Source of the DNA: Pseudorasbora parva
Taxonomy: Eukaryota > Chordata > Actinopteri > Cypriniformes > Gobionidae
Direction of reading: 5' to 3'
NCBI RefSeq assembly: GCF_024679245.1
Contig: NC_090177.1
Coordinates: 42,246,018 to 42,310,017 of the forward strand
Length of the DNA stretch: 64,000 nucleotides
Under the pieces are notes generated by a model. The model did no database searches, was not told where the DNA came from, and saw only the letters and a program-made list of their open reading frames with translations. Of this stretch, positions 12,077 to 24,300 are shown in pieces. Made by a program: the position numbers and the translations under genes. How positions within the stretch are numbered: the first letter of the stretch is position 1; the number at the start of each line of letters is the position of its first letter.

Positions 12077-12621
12077 ATGATGCCTGAAATCAACCTTCCC
12101 AACCTTTCTGCAACTGAACCAAACACCCAGAACACTGTTTCCCAACCACAGACTATTGAACGAGCTGTTGCATCCCACGTCAGCAGCATCCACTCACTCC
12201 AGCTGACGGCAACAACTCCTGACCTAGACAGCATCACTCCACACACCAAGATGCATGAAAGTGCTGTTTTGGTTATCTGCACTCACAATGAGACACACGA
12301 GACATATCCAGATTGCTCGCAGATCAACACACAGGTCCCGAAACCCAGACTCTTAGGGAACCTGATCGAAAAGGGAATGGTTCAAAAACTCTACCTAACC
12401 ATCACCTTGGAAAAAGAACTGAGACTCGAAGCCCTCGTTGACACCGGCTCCGACCTCACACTGATATCTGCCCAACTGTTTGACAAACTCAAATTTGAAG
12501 CACAGAGACAGAACCGCACTCTTAGCCCTCACACATGTAAGCTAAATGTGCAGTCATACAGCCAAAATGACATCCAGCTCAGAACCGTAGCTCCCATTCA
12601 CCTGGCAACTGGGCCCATGAG
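12077..12621 (+). pseudogene. Retropepsin-like protease, N-terminal part
   Basis: The active-site motif VDTGSDLTLISA lies near 12437-12472. It follows a strand pattern typical of retroviral-type aspartic proteases (KLYLTITLEKELRLEALVDTG). The reading frame is cut at 12622 by an 883-bp insertion; its continuation is at 13505. The codons before the protease are Ser/Thr/Pro-rich linker. This enzyme would process gag and pol. Since the protein is broken, it is not expected to work. Confidence 0.82.
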
Positions 12622-13504
12622 GCAACGTGGGGGAGAGGACGCTGGCGTCGTCTGTTCGCCGCTTCTCCACCCACAAATGATCATGTTAATGTACTATTAG
12701 ATTTAGATTTTATTTTATTTCCTTATGTTTGTGACTAGTCTAACAATCAGAGCTACAATTGGGCCTGTTGCTGATTGCTGGCAGCCACTGAGAGGACGTT
12801 GTTCCTCGTTTCGCCGTTTTCCACCGCTTCTAATGTTTACGTTTGAATTGCTGCGGTTGGTTGGTTCTGGTTTGGAGGACATTTGATGTTTCTCGCCGCG
12901 ACTGCTCACTGGTGGTCTCCCTTGGGCTTAAGCTGCATGGTGGCTGAAGTTTGCACCGGGCTAGCGTCATCTGGGCCATCGTAATCGGCGTCCGGCATGA
13001 TGTTGGGATGTTCCGCTTCTCGGCTGCGCCGCTGTTCCGTTCTGCATTGCGGCCGTGGAGCGGCTTGGACTTCTGCGCCGACCCCGGTGTGTCCACAGAA
13101 GTGCCCGAAAAAATGTTCTGCCTCCTGCATGGTGCTGCGGCGATCCCCATCGTTTGAATCGTCATGAAGACCCATCATCTGGTCTTCAGCTGTCCTGCCT
13201 CGGCGATGTCATCGGTACACTGCCGCTGGGGGAAATCTGAAACATGGAGTGGACCACAGTGTGCTGCGGAGCTAACAGAGACTTCCACCATCAGCTGTTT
13301 TTTGTTCACCATCAGCTCTGTTTCTGTTCACCATCAGCTCTGTTTTCTGTTCTGATTTCTGTGTTGGTTGATTGTTTGTAGTATTCTATATTTTTACTTG
13401 TTATTCATTTTTTGTTGTTATCCCCCCCCCCCCCTTGTTGCACTTTGAGATTCTTCGGAATGAAAAGTGCATTATAAATAAAATCTATTATTATTATTAT
13501 TATT
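12622..13504 (+). mobile_element. 883-bp LINE-like insertion with (TTA)n tail
   Basis: The insertion is flanked by ATGAG at 12617-12621 and 13505-13509, and the protease frame resumes in phase after it. Its 3' end (ctttgagattcttcggaatg, a C13 run, aataaaatctatta repeats) resembles the 3' end of the L2-type LINE at 24350-24413. It may be a 5'-truncated or internally deleted non-LTR element. No reverse transcriptase is present. A trio of caccatcagctctgttt-type repeats lies at 13286-13345. Confidence 0.75.
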
Positions 13505-14710
13505 ATGAGTCTTATACATCCTATCTATGTGTCACCCTTGAACACTTACCCGTTTCTCATCGGCAAAGACCTGCTGGACCGCTTTGAACCCTTACTGGAC
13601 TTCAAACAGCTGAAATTCTGGACTCAAGTGCGAGAACCTCTTCCCCTCCAGACCCACAGGCCGTCTGAGCAAAACTGCCAGGTCTCAGAGGTCACGGAAA
13701 CTCCAACAGAGCTAGACTGTCAAGTCACAGAGGTCACAGGAACTCCTTCAGCCAGCCATGAGAACCCGGTCCAAGGCCCAGAGCAAGTTTCAAGTTTGCT
13801 ACTCTGCACATTTCAACTCACCATAGACTCTGATACATACAGCCCCAAGGTCATGACTGACCTGCAGCTGAATGACATTACCACAACGAACAGTATCCTT
13901 GCACTGTGGGCAGACAACTCAGCCAAAAGTCTCTTACTGTGCAATGCAATCAGTAAGAACACACCACATGGCGACATGTGGGCACCCCCAAACCCCACAT
14001 CCAGCCTCAATGTTGCAGTGCTAACCCACAACAAGCGATCGGCACCGGCTACAATGCCCGCCTCGCAGCTGCTATCGCTACCTCCACAGATTTCCAACAA
14101 CAACTTTGTGGATATGCAAGCCTCTGACACTGCAATAAAGACAATTCTTGACCACCTCTCAGACCCCTCCAACCACCCTATCACTGACTCTGAACTCATT
14201 GATGACTCTAGCCACAGACATCTGCATAACTCCAGACACATGATGCGTATTCTGGACAACATTTTCTGGTTTGCACCCGATGGCAACACAGCGCCACGGC
14301 TTGTGATGCCACGATCGCAAAGGGGGGTGATGCTAATGTACGCCCACAACACACCATGTGCTGGACACCACGGCACCAGAGCCACGTATGACACACTGAA
14401 ACAGGTAGCATATTGGCCTGGGATGCATCAAGATGTGGCAGAGTATGTCAGAGAATGCCTGGTTTGCTGCCAGTTCCAACCAGCGAACCCGAACCACAGA
14501 GCCCAACTCCAACGCAGAGGGATCACGTTCCCATGGTCAAACCTACAAATCGACCGGGAAGAACCCCTGCCCAGGTCCACAAAAGGCAGAAAGTACTTTC
14601 TCACGGTGGTGTGCCAGTTTAACAAGTGGGTAGAGTGTCTGCCAGCACCCAACGACACTGCCCAGACCACAGCATACCACCTGATGATTTCCTGTCCGGA
14701 TTGCCACTGA
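13505..14710 (+). pseudogene. Protease C-terminus fused to integrase N-terminus
   Basis: The frame starts with the last part of the retropepsin (YPFLIGKDLLDRFEPL) and a ~200-codon linker. It then enters an HHCC integrase zinc domain: His in YAHN and GHHG, Cys in ECLVCC, and the conserved YWPGMHQDVAEYV between them, about 14335-14475. The integrase core begins after 14520, with the first catalytic Asp in LQID near 14545. Normally reverse transcriptase and RNase H (about 600-700 residues) lie between protease and integrase; here they are absent without breaking the frame. A frameshift near 14685 ends the frame. Confidence 0.82.
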
Positions 14711-15120
14711 GAATCAACTCAGACAGAGGCATCCACTTCACCACCGAGATCATGCAACAGATCTGGAAATGCCTAAGAGACGTGGCTGTGATCATCCACC
14801 TGTGCCTCCAGTCAACCAGAGGCCAGCCGCCACCAGATATCAGCACACCAGGACCAGCCTCAGGCATTGTACTGAGAGACCAACTGGGACTCCTGATCAC
14901 AAATTGCCGGACGCACAGCCAGAAAGTGTACGTTCGACTCGACTCCCGCAAAGTCTACAGAGCACACTACCCTCGTGCAGTAGCCCAGTACAGCTGGGCC
15001 GGCGCCCGCTGGACTGAGGACTCTCTCCTCCATGCAGAGGCCGATGCCAAGCACATGCTCAACCAACTGGAGAAGATGACAGTCACCCAAGCGGAGTTAG
15101 ATGGACACAACCGCCGCTGA
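14688..15120 (+). pseudogene. Integrase core remnant and pol C-terminus
   Basis: The second catalytic Asp is seen in INSDRGIHFT near 14710-14735. The expected third residue, a Glu in an SSGxVERxN-like block, is missing because sequence after QIWKCL diverges, probably by deletion. The rest of the frame to 15120 is an unrecognised region that may be the end of pol or a third ORF. The product could not integrate DNA. Confidence 0.65.
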
Positions 15121-15380
15121 TACTGCCCTATGCATCTCTATGATCATCGGCAGGACATTCAACTAGATGAGGACCTCCACAGCCAAACTCACGACAGCTG
15201 TGTCGGAAGGTCTCCGATGGAAACCCCGGAGGGAGGGTACCACACCAGAAGCAGATGCGAACCTCATTGAGTTGGCTCCTCAGCCATGACAAACACCTGC
15301 TATCTGACCTGACCCCATTCATCTACCATCCAAACCATTATCATCAGAGGTTGTCCGATAATGACGATAAGACTTTATCG
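15121..15380 (+). other. 3' untranslated body of LTR element
   Basis: This 260-bp stretch between the last pol stop and the polypurine tract shows no convincing coding sequence. Confidence 0.5.
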
Positions 15381-15381
15381 A

Positions 15382-15393
15382 ACAAGGGGGGAA
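15382..15393 (+). promoter_or_regulatory. Polypurine tract
   Basis: acaaggggggaa directly precedes the TG start of the 3' LTR, the expected place for the plus-strand primer. Confidence 0.8.
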
Positions 15394-15804
15394 TGTAGCG
15401 ACAATGGGAGATGGTAGTGAGTTAATAATTAACCTTATGACCGGATGACCAGAGCTCAGATAATTACATATCCTGGGATATTGTGATGATGCAATGTTTT
15501 ATATGATTTTTTGAAGTAACTTAGATGTTTACTGCATGTAAAATCAAATTATGTAGGCTAGTAACTGTAAATTCTGTATCTCCGCATTCTTGAATGTCAA
15601 TACTGTCATTCATGGTATCATTGGAATCGCGGATGCCCGACGGCAACAAATTTGGGGTTCAAAGTATCCACAAAATCATCAATATAAAACTATACACTTT
15701 CTGGGAAAAGAAAGAAAAATGGGCTCTTAATACATCACCCATCTTTGTTTGAGTCACCAGGAAGTGGGGGCTTTCAATAAGAACAAAGGCTCGTTATTGT
15801 TACA
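15394..15804 (+). repeat. 3' LTR (internally deleted relative to 5' LTR)
   Basis: It starts TGTAGCGACAATGGG and ends TTGTTACA. It is 411 bp and lacks the 5057-5331 segment and the segment after aagaacaaa that the 5' LTR has. The short CGAA duplication follows. Confidence 0.88.
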
Positions 15805-15808
15805 CGAA

Positions 15809-16742
15809 CAAAGTGGTGACGTCCTCAAGGGTGGAGAAACCATTGGCTATCTCAGCTAATAGATAAATGATCCAAAATCATTCGGAGGACTTCCGTCTCT
15901 GTGGTATGTACTGTATTTAGTGGCCTGTCAACATTTGCGCTTGTTTACTCGCAGTTTATGAGAACATTATTCGGTTTATGGACTATTGTATGCGACTAAA
16001 CATTAGCAGTAGCAAGCAAAACGGTTTTGCACGTCAGACTAGTGTAACGTTATACATAGAACAACAATGGAGTCAGTTTGACTTGACCGTTTTGGCGCAT
16101 TTGAATGACGAAGCACGCGATCGTGTTGTTTACTGATGTTTATTCACGCGACGGTAGCCAACAGCATAGACATGGGAAGCAGTTTTACTCACCGGCTGCT
16201 TCCAAAGCAGGACCGAACCTTTATCGCTGGGACCGCTCCGTCAAAAACACACTTCTTTGGTATGATTTGGTGAAGTCCTGTGACAGCAGTGACCGTGGAA
16301 ATCCACTCTGCGACGCGACTGAAGCGATCAAAACTTTCTGCGTTCAAATCGGTTCAAATGCAGCGCTGCCTTCCCAGAATGCTTTGCTGAAGCGTTGAAG
16401 TCGCTTGATGTCACTCATAGGAATAAAGTGGAGCGCGCCGTGGAGTGTATATGGGCGTCGTGCATTTCCTCTCTCGCTCTAGTCACCCGCGCGCACCCTA
16501 CTGGGAGAAGAGCCCGTACGGCCCATACAAGGACCTTCCGCTCTTATTAACGTCAAGCCGAGCCATACTCGAAAAAAACTCTCCGAAACTTGTGAGAAAC
16601 CGGAAGGAGTATTTTTGACACAGAAATACTCCATCAAACATCAACATTAGTTTTTGAAACTTTGTCTATCTTTAGGATGGGAATCCAAGTCTTTAACAGT
16701 GTAAAAAGCTCAGTATGCATGAAACAGCATTTCACCCCCCCT
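15809..16742. other. Right part of the TTAA-site element, non-coding
   Basis: No gene is recognised; a 97-codon frame (16105-16398) has no domain. The end (catgaaacagcatttcacccccc) looks like the terminal segment of a common fish TTAA-site repeat. Confidence 0.5.
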
Positions 16743-16911
16743 TTAATTACTTAACTGCCACCGGGGGGCTTGAGCCCCTGCCCCTTTGAAAGTAAAAGTG
16801 CCTTTTTCGATCGCACCACAAATAGTATTTCCACCCCAGAGCGAGCGCGATTCTAGACTTTATAGACTAGATTTACTAAACTTCTATAGAATTAAACATT
16901 TTTTTAATTGA

Positions 16912-16966
16912 ATATAAACAGATCCCTCAGTTAATCAGGATCACGCCAGTTAGAAATATCAAGAGT
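16912..16966 (+). repeat. LINE 3' relic, left part
   Basis: attgaatataaacagatccc and the following cag..aatcaggatca match 30666-30705 in the LINE relic at 30.5 kb. Confidence 0.65.
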
Positions 16967-16985
16967 TCACTCAAAGCACGGAACT

Positions 16986-17515
16986 CCCTAGCAACCACCT
17001 ACAACAGCCTAGCAACCACCTGGAATACCTTAGCAACTGCCTAGCAACGCCCTAGCAACCACCTAGAACACCCTAGCATCCACCTAGCAACCACCCAGGA
17101 TAACCTAGCAACCACATAGAAACACCTACAACACCCTAGCAACCGCCTAGCAACCACCTGGAATACATTAGCAAACCGCCTATTAATGCTCTAGAAACCA
17201 CCTAGAACACCCTAGGAACTGCATATCAACCACCCAGAATACCCTAGCAACCGCATAGCAACACTCTAGCAACCACCTAGAACACCCTAGCAACCACCCA
17301 GAATACCCTAACAACCACAAAGCAAGACCCTAGCAACCACCTAGCAACCACCTACAATGCCTTAGCAACCGCCTAGCAACCACCTAGAATACAATAGCAA
17401 CACCCTAGCAACCACATAGAACAGCCTAGCAACCACACAGAATACCCTAGCAACTGCCTTGCAACACCCTAGCAACCACACAGAATACCTTAGCAACCAC
17501 CACCCAAGCAACTGT
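16986..17515. repeat. Minisatellite of ctagcaaccacctagaacacc units
   Basis: About 24 degenerate units of roughly 21-22 bp share ctagcaaccac. Variants include tagaacacc, tggaatacc and cagaatacc. It is bounded on both sides by pieces of one LINE relic. Confidence 0.9.
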
Positions 17516-17677
17516 ACAAACACATAATTAAGCCAGTATGTCAACACCAGAACATTGTACAGACATGGGAGTGGGCTCTTTTGTTTCGGGTGAGAAACCA
17601 GTATACACAACATAGCAACCGGGTCCCGAGTTTTGCCACGGCAAGCACCACTCACAATTTTTTCAGGAATTGTACAT

Positions 17678-17730
17678 TCTAGCTATAATGTCAGCCACAG
17701 CTGGAACCAGAAATCAAAAATCATCAGAAA
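17678..17730 (+). repeat. LINE 3' relic, right part
   Basis: agctataatgtcagccacag with ctggaaccag matches 30706-30740, immediately continuing the left part found at 16912-16966. Confidence 0.6.
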
Positions 17731-18036
17731 TCAAATAAGTTCCAAATCAAAAACATTCCTGCAAGTCAAATGGAATCAAATAAGTTTCAGAAATGTTTCA
17801 AATCAAATAAATTGTTACAATACAGTGATAAAATAAATGTTTGCACTTAGGTAAGAATGAGAAATACTAACGTAAATTTTGATATTTAACTTGGTGAGAC
17901 AAATAAAAACTAGCTGAATTAGTAAATCTAAAGAAAAACAAAACAAACAACAACTGGAAGAAATTTACAATACAGTCTAGATGTAAAGATTTTTTGTGAG
18001 GCAGATGTAGATTTGACTTTGTGTGTGAAGATCAAA
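17731..18036. other. Non-coding, AT-rich
   Basis: Short imperfect repeats of aaatcaaataag occur at 17700-17815. No gene is recognised. Confidence 0.4.
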
Positions 18037-18610
18037 CACTGCATGAAAAGTGGGATTTTCGTCAGTAAGCGGCACTGTAGATTGTCGTGGAAGATCAGGT
18101 TTACGACTGTACACGGCAGTTTGCAGGCGACACCGAAAACTGCCGTGAATTGTCAGAAATTGACGTGGGCCTTGCTTGGCAGTTGTCCCCCCCAAGACCC
18201 CCCTTCCCTTAACTCCAGGGGAGGCTTTAACATGTAAATGAACATGCTGTGAGCTATACAAATGCAAATCAGGATAGCAGGAGTTTTAACCCATGTGACA
18301 TTTAAAAGGTATTAACTTCCTTCTAAGAAAATCTCTTAGATAGATCAGGCTCAGTATAGCCGAATTGTAAAATCTTAAACCTAAGCTTGAATTTATATAT
18401 TTGATGAAAGTATTCTAGATTATTTATTGTGTGTCATTTGCAATCAGTCCCCGTGAATTCAGTGCGACTCGCAATTTTGACCAATCACCGCAACTTTTAC
18501 CAATCATTGCGGTCTCCTGCTAATAAGCGGCGTCATACATCAGCAAACTTTATATATCATATATCATTGCCTGTCAAAATGAACGTGTTAACGCAAATTA
18601 ATTTTAACAG

Positions 18611-18614
<4 letters not shown>

Positions 18615-18693
<79 letters not shown>

Positions 18694-18705
18694 ATATACA
18701 GGGGT
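18615..18705. repeat. (AT)n microsatellite
   Basis: About 45 AT units, with one break near 18681, lie inside the CACTG element. Confidence 0.95.
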
Positions 18706-19032
18706 TGACATTAACTTTTTTTGCTCACCGGCCACCGTGGCTAGTGGTTTTCCAAAGTTACTAGCCACTCAGCATTTTCACTGGCCACAATTTTGCTGTT
18801 TGGAAATTACATATGTTTAAAGTTGACTTTGGCATATATAAATTACTTGATTTTGAATCATTTTACTTTATTTAGAAGATTTAAAACCCTTTCAAACTTT
18901 CAAATGCAGAATGACCCCCCAAATCTTGTATATCAGCTGGGATGTGCAGGTGGACAATATAATAGATTATAATAGAATATAATAGGCTAATATGAGAAAG
19001 GTAATATGACAGGCTATGAGTTATTTTAGTTA

Positions 19033-19036
<4 letters not shown>

Positions 19037-19085
<49 letters not shown>
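19037..19085. repeat. (AT)n microsatellite
   Basis: About 24 AT units lie inside the CACTG element. Confidence 0.93.
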
Positions 19086-19089
<4 letters not shown>

Positions 19090-19349
19090 AAAAAATATCC
19101 TAAGCAAATTACAAAAACAATAGTTATTAAAAATAAAAAAAAATCCGATACTAATACGACACAATGTAATTTATTGAATGTAATTGTCATTGGATACGAC
19201 TTTCATCGAAAAGAATGTAACAAAATGTGGGCGTGGTCTGTGTTGTGAAATGAAACCACATTAAAAATTCCCTTAAACGCAGTTGTAGGAACGCAACTGT
19301 GAAACATACAGTAAAGCAGCGACAGAGGAAAACACAGAGCCTGATATTA

Positions 19350-20440
19350 TGCAAACATTTACCAATAATGTGGAAAGCGTTTTAAATCTGTTCAGTGGAA
19401 AATCCGCTGTGACGAATCTGTCCTCGTCTAACATCTGCTGTAAATCCAGGTAAAAGTAGCTGCGTGCACGCGCCCGTCCCCAGATAACATGATCCCCAGT
19501 TGATCCGTAACACCGGCGGTAAGAAACAGCTGAATGTAATCAGTGGGCTATCTCGTCAGCTTGCTCAGTTTGCTGCCGATTTTAACGAGCAGTTAACTTT
19601 AGTAATCTCCAGGTTGCTGTCCATAGATGATAGGTTGCTTGCTTTGGAGTCGAAAAACTGTGTGGAAGATACTTTAAGAAGAGAAGACGAGTGCCTAAGA
19701 GAAGACCAGTCCTAAGATTGCGGTAAGACTGTTATCTAAGCTAAAGTAACCTAAAGTAAAGCTTTTTAAGTAGCACAAGCTGAAATTAGCCTTGTAAAAG
19801 AACAAATGTAAGTTGCTTTATAAAAGTGTTATTTCTTTTTCTGGTCATTTTACAGGAAGCAGTACGCCGTCTTCACAAATTTCGTCATAACACTCATTTA
19901 ATTGTTTTCCAGCTGCATGTTAGACAAAGAGACAGTACGCAGGAGCTTCAGGTACAAACATCCAGTTCTTGCATCGCACGCAGAAGCTGTGAAGAGTTCA
20001 GCTCGGAGTCGATTGAGAAGAAAGAGGGTAAGATTTATTAGATTAGATCCGTTTTTGGTCAGTGTGACTATTTTTCAGGTGCATTTTACGCAGTACATCG
20101 CGCAATACTGATTGTCTTTGTTTGTTTTTACAGCTGCTACAAGCAAGAAAGAGTGTGTTAGCTGAGGATGAGGTGGGCCTTTGGAAGTGCGCTAGCAGCG
20201 CTACCATAGACCTGATGTCTGATGAGGAAGACGGCATCGTTCGCGCGTTGTCTGGATGGACTGTTTGACCAGCCAGGAGCTCGCCGAGCTCTGCCACGCT
20301 GCAATCGAGATTAGAGGCGATTCCAAAGAACAGGGCAACGCACGACAGACGTCTGAAAAATGGACTTAAAACAGACAGAATTTTGGCGCTAGTTACCTAC
20401 AGCTCTGAAGCGGAAAACAGAGACTTCATGGTGCTGTAGG
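19350..20440 (+). pseudogene. Probable accessory gene of the CACTG transposon, decayed
   Basis: Four blocks look like exons. The first is 19350-19450, an ATG frame ending at ccag/gtaaaa. The second is about 19500-19719, encoding IRNTGGKKQLNVISGLSRQL and a coiled-coil-like acidic tail, followed by gtaaga. The third is about 19856-20031, preceded by ttttacag and followed by gtaaga. The fourth, from 20133, is preceded by tttttacag and contains DLMSDEEDG and SGWTV. The last block resembles, from memory, a C-terminal accessory protein encoded by animal EnSpm elements; I could not confirm this. An early stop follows SGWTV, and a stop also lies in the second block. Confidence 0.5.
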
Positions 20441-21094
20441 ATTTTGGGCTTCTCGTGAGCTTCCTATTGTTGTGTGGGCAGATCTCAAACGTTTTGCATT
20501 TGGTTGTGTGTTTGTGTTTGTTCTAATAAAGCTCTTTCTTTGAATAAACTGCACGTCCCTGGCATATTTTCCTTTCCTCAATAAATGAATGTCCTTGATG
20601 GTTATAATAGCGTAGTCCATAGGATAACAATGACATGAATATAAAACATAATAGCATATCACATGAATATGAATATATACAATTAAAAAATAATATGCAA
20701 ATCATAATTTTATATATGTGTGTAAAATTATTATAATTTGGGGGTTTAAATTTATTAATTTATTACCCAGGTTGACCAATAGTAACAGATCTGCCAACCA
20801 ATCACGAGTGATATTTCTTGTTTCAATGTAGTAGTTTCAACCAATACTGAGTGAGGAAATTCAAGCCATTCCGGCAAGGCGCCGCCCAGAGCTGCTATTC
20901 ATATGCTAATTAGAGCCATTAGCGCCGGCGCCAGCAGCCTCCGCGAGCTCCACATACGTCATGGTTCGTTTCCGTCAATATGTGGCACAGACGAACGCGA
21001 CGTTCACAGGCTGTAAACTGACGTTAATTGTCGAAAATCAGGGAGATTTCCGGCCGTTTACGGGGACGAAAATCCCACTTTTCATGCAGTGAAA

Positions 21095-21480
21095 TCTATG
21101 TGAATGGATTTTAGCTGTTGCTATGTGTGAATCATGCCCAAACATGGTGAGGAGGGTTTACAATGGTGATGCAAATTTGGTCCTGTTGAACAGGCAGCCA
21201 GCTGAGAATGTGAGTGAGGTGTGGTTGGCTCAACATCTCCCCCCACCAATGTTTGTGTTAAGGAGCATGATAAAGTGCAAAAGTCAGAGTGACTGAATCC
21301 TGCTGTGATGAAAGCATTTTCATGGTTAATGCAATTGTAAATTACACTGTCGCCACATGGCAATTCTATGCTCCTGTACTTGTATGACAATGCTATGCAC
21401 TGACTTGAATAAAAACTGGAGAAAACATGAAGTGGATCTCAGTTTACTTTGACCAATACAGAGACACACTGCTGCATCAA
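21095..21480. other. Non-coding stretch before the LINE endonuclease
   Basis: This may be the 5' part of the L2/CR1-type LINE or unrelated intergenic DNA. No esterase-like ORF1 is recognised. Confidence 0.4.
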
Positions 21481-21482
21481 AA

Positions 21483-24300
21483 ATCAAGATTGAACTTTTA
21501 AATGCACAATCCATCACAAACAAATCTTGCCTCATACATGATCATATTCTAGAAAAGTGTTTAGATATGATGTGCCTTACAGAAACCTGGCATCAACCAG
21601 ATGTTTATTCTGTTTTAAATGAGACCTGTCCCCCTGGTTACTGCTACTTAAAGAAAGACGGCAGTACAGTGCGTGGTGGTGGTATGGCTGTCATCCACCA
21701 AAGTGATCTGATCTTGTCCCCTATAACCCTGCCTAAGCTGTCTTCGTTTGAATGCTTAGCATTTAAATGCAAGCACCCTTTTTCCACTACGATGCTTCTT
21801 ATTTACCGGCCACCCAAACCAAACTCATCATTCATCCCAGAGATGTCCAATTTTCTTTCAACCTTCTGTACAATGTCTGCTAATATCCTTGTACTTGGAG
21901 ATATGAATATTCATGTCAACTCTTCAACCTGCCAATTCGCTGCAGAATTCCTCCAATAACTCGACTCTTTTAATCTGACACAACTTGTCCATGCCCCCAC
22001 TCATACCAGAGGCCACACTCTCGATCTAGTCATTACAAATTCTGTTTATCTCAGTAATCTTCTTGTGTATGATCTGGGAGTTTCTGATCATAAGGCCATC
22101 TCCTTGAAGATGTCTTCAGTGTCCAGTCTCATCAAGCCCAAACACCAAATCTGCTTCAGGTATCTAAAAAACACTAACCTAGAGTCTATGGCATCCAATA
22201 TCCATACATCACCTTTCTGTAGACAATTTACCACCCATGGTCTCAGTGGACTATTATAATAACACCCTCAGAAGATTTCTGGATCTTCATGCCCCGGTCA
22301 AAACCAGAACAGTCACTTTCACACGATCAGCTCCCTGGTATACCGGTGAACTACGGAAAATGAAGGCAGCTGGGCGTGTCTTTGAGAGGACATTCAAAGC
22401 CACAGGTCTCACTGTGCACAAGCTTGCTTTTCTGGAACGCCAAAAGGATTATTCAAAGTCACTTATGGAGGCACGACCAAATTTCTACTCAAATGTCATC
22501 AGAAATAGTCCCAGAAATTCCAAACAGCTGTTCTCCACCATAATTCATCTACTCAAACCCCAAACCTCCTCACTTACGGAAACTACAGAAGAGCACTGTA
22601 ATAACTCCCTGGACTTTTTCAAAACAAAAATAGACTCAATTCACTCTACCTTTCCTGGATCCTCACCACTATCCACCCTGACTATCCACTCACAGCCTGC
22701 AATTTTGGAGCATCTAGATCACTTTCCAGAAATCACACAGCAAGAGGTTGAGAATATAATTAAAAGGATGAAACCCACCACCTGTGCGCTCGACCCTTTT
22801 CCTAGAGCTCAAGTGAAAGTTAATACCTCTGTCCTAAGTCCTCTGATTACCACTATAATAAAACCACTCCCTCCAGTCTGCCAATGTTCCAACAGCTCTA
22901 AAAACAGCCATAATCAGACGTCTTCTCAAAAAACCCACCCTTGACCCAGATGTGCTTGCAAATTACAGGCCCATTTCCAATATCCCATGCATCTCTAAAG
23001 TACTGGAAAAAGTTGTAGCTTCCCACCTCCAGGATCATCTCAAATACAATCTTTTCGAAAAATTTCAGTCTGGTTTCCGTTCTACACACAGTACTGAAAC
23101 AGCCCTGGTTAGAGTCACAAATGACCTACGGATGACAGCTGATGCAGGCTCACCATCCCTCCACATACTCCTTGATCTGTCAGCTGCTTTCGATACAGTG
23201 GATCATGGCATACTCCTTAACCGGCTGCATCAAACCACTGGACTCACTGGCACTTGTTTAAAAGTGGTTTAAATCGTACCTCACTAACAGATCAGAGTAC
23301 ATTTCACTTTGAAGTGCAAGGTCCCAACAACACACATTTACCTGCTTGGTCCCTCAGGGGTCAATCCTTGGCCCCATTCTCTTCATCATTTACATCATAC
23401 CCCTCGGCCATGTCATTAGCCGCTATAGAGTCTCATTTCACTGCTATGCCGATGACACACAACTGTACATGAAATCAGAAACACACACCTCTGCAATTTC
23501 ACCAACATCATCTACGACTTCAGCACTCACTGTCTGTCTGGAGGAGAGAAGGGTGTGGATGAAGCACAACCTCCTCCAGTTAAACAGCTCTAAAACTGAG
23601 GCAATTCTTGTTGGCACACCACATCAACAGTCTTCCTCCATAAGTGGTTTAACTATCTCTGGTCAGGACATTCCCCTCTCCACAACTGTCACCAATCTTG
23701 GTGTAAGTTTTGACCCACAACTCAGCTTTGAAGCCCATATCAAAAACCTCTGCAAGACATCTTTCTACCATCTCAGAAATATTGCTAAACTCCATCCAAC
23801 CTTAGCAGATGCTGAAAAGCTGGTCCATGCCTTTGTCTCCTCCAGACTAGATTATTGGAATGCACTTCTCATCAGGATCCATAACAAAAGCTTGCAGAGA
23901 CTGCAGTGTGTTCAGAATAGTGCAGCAAGGATACTGTTGAGAGTTCGAAAATTCGATCACATCACACCCATTCTCCAGTCACTGGCTTCCTGTTTCCACC
24001 AGGATTGAATATAAGGCCTCCCTTCTAACCAATCAGTGCATCTATGGAAATGCCCCCTCCTATCTGAAAGAACAACTCACACCTTCAACTACAGCTCGAT
24101 CACTTCGTTCAACAAAATTTAAACCTCCTTCATCTTCCCCAGACTAAGCTCAGCTCTATGGGTGATCGGGTTTCTGTTCTGCCGCTCCTCGGATTTGGAA
24201 TGCCCTACCCAACCATCTGATGGCACCTCAAGCTCTTGAGACTTTTAAAAAAGGACTAAAAACTTTTCTTTTTGGGAGAGCTTATGTCTTTTAGCTATTT
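21483..24300 (+). pseudogene. LINE ORF2: AP-type endonuclease plus RT, frameshifted
   Basis: The endonuclease (about 21483-22200) shows IKIELLNAQSITNKS, CLTETW with the catalytic Glu, a VRGGGMAVI block, LVLGDMNIHV and SDHKA. The reverse transcriptase (about 22940-23700) shows [50 protein letters not shown] and the catalytic [10 protein letters not shown] near 23442. A C-terminal segment with [13 protein letters not shown] follows near 23900. Breaks include a stop at 21957-21959, frame changes near 22237, 22945 and 23275-23345, and a stop near 24006. The copy is inactive but mostly full length for ORF2. Confidence 0.88.

Larger units (their letters stand above)
18037..21091 (+). mobile_element. 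3055-bp CACTG-ended (EnSpm/CACTA-like) transposon
   Basis: The ends are perfect inverted repeats of at least 27 bp starting CACTGCATGAAAAGTGGGAT, flanked by AAA on both sides (18034-18036 and 21092-21094). CACTG/CAGTG ends and a 3-bp duplication are features of the EnSpm/CACTA superfamily. A subterminal inverted motif (cggcagttt ... aaactgccg) sits at 18113-18146. There is no transposase, but remnants of a spliced accessory gene lie at 19350-20440. Two (AT)n tracts are embedded. Confidence 0.85.

Noticed and set aside
13813..14394. 193-codon minus-strand frame
   Set aside because: Shadow of the protease-integrase frame on the plus strand.
15809..16742. Host gene around the 97-codon frame at 16105-16398
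   Set aside because: The frame is inside the TTAA-site element and has no domain or splice context.
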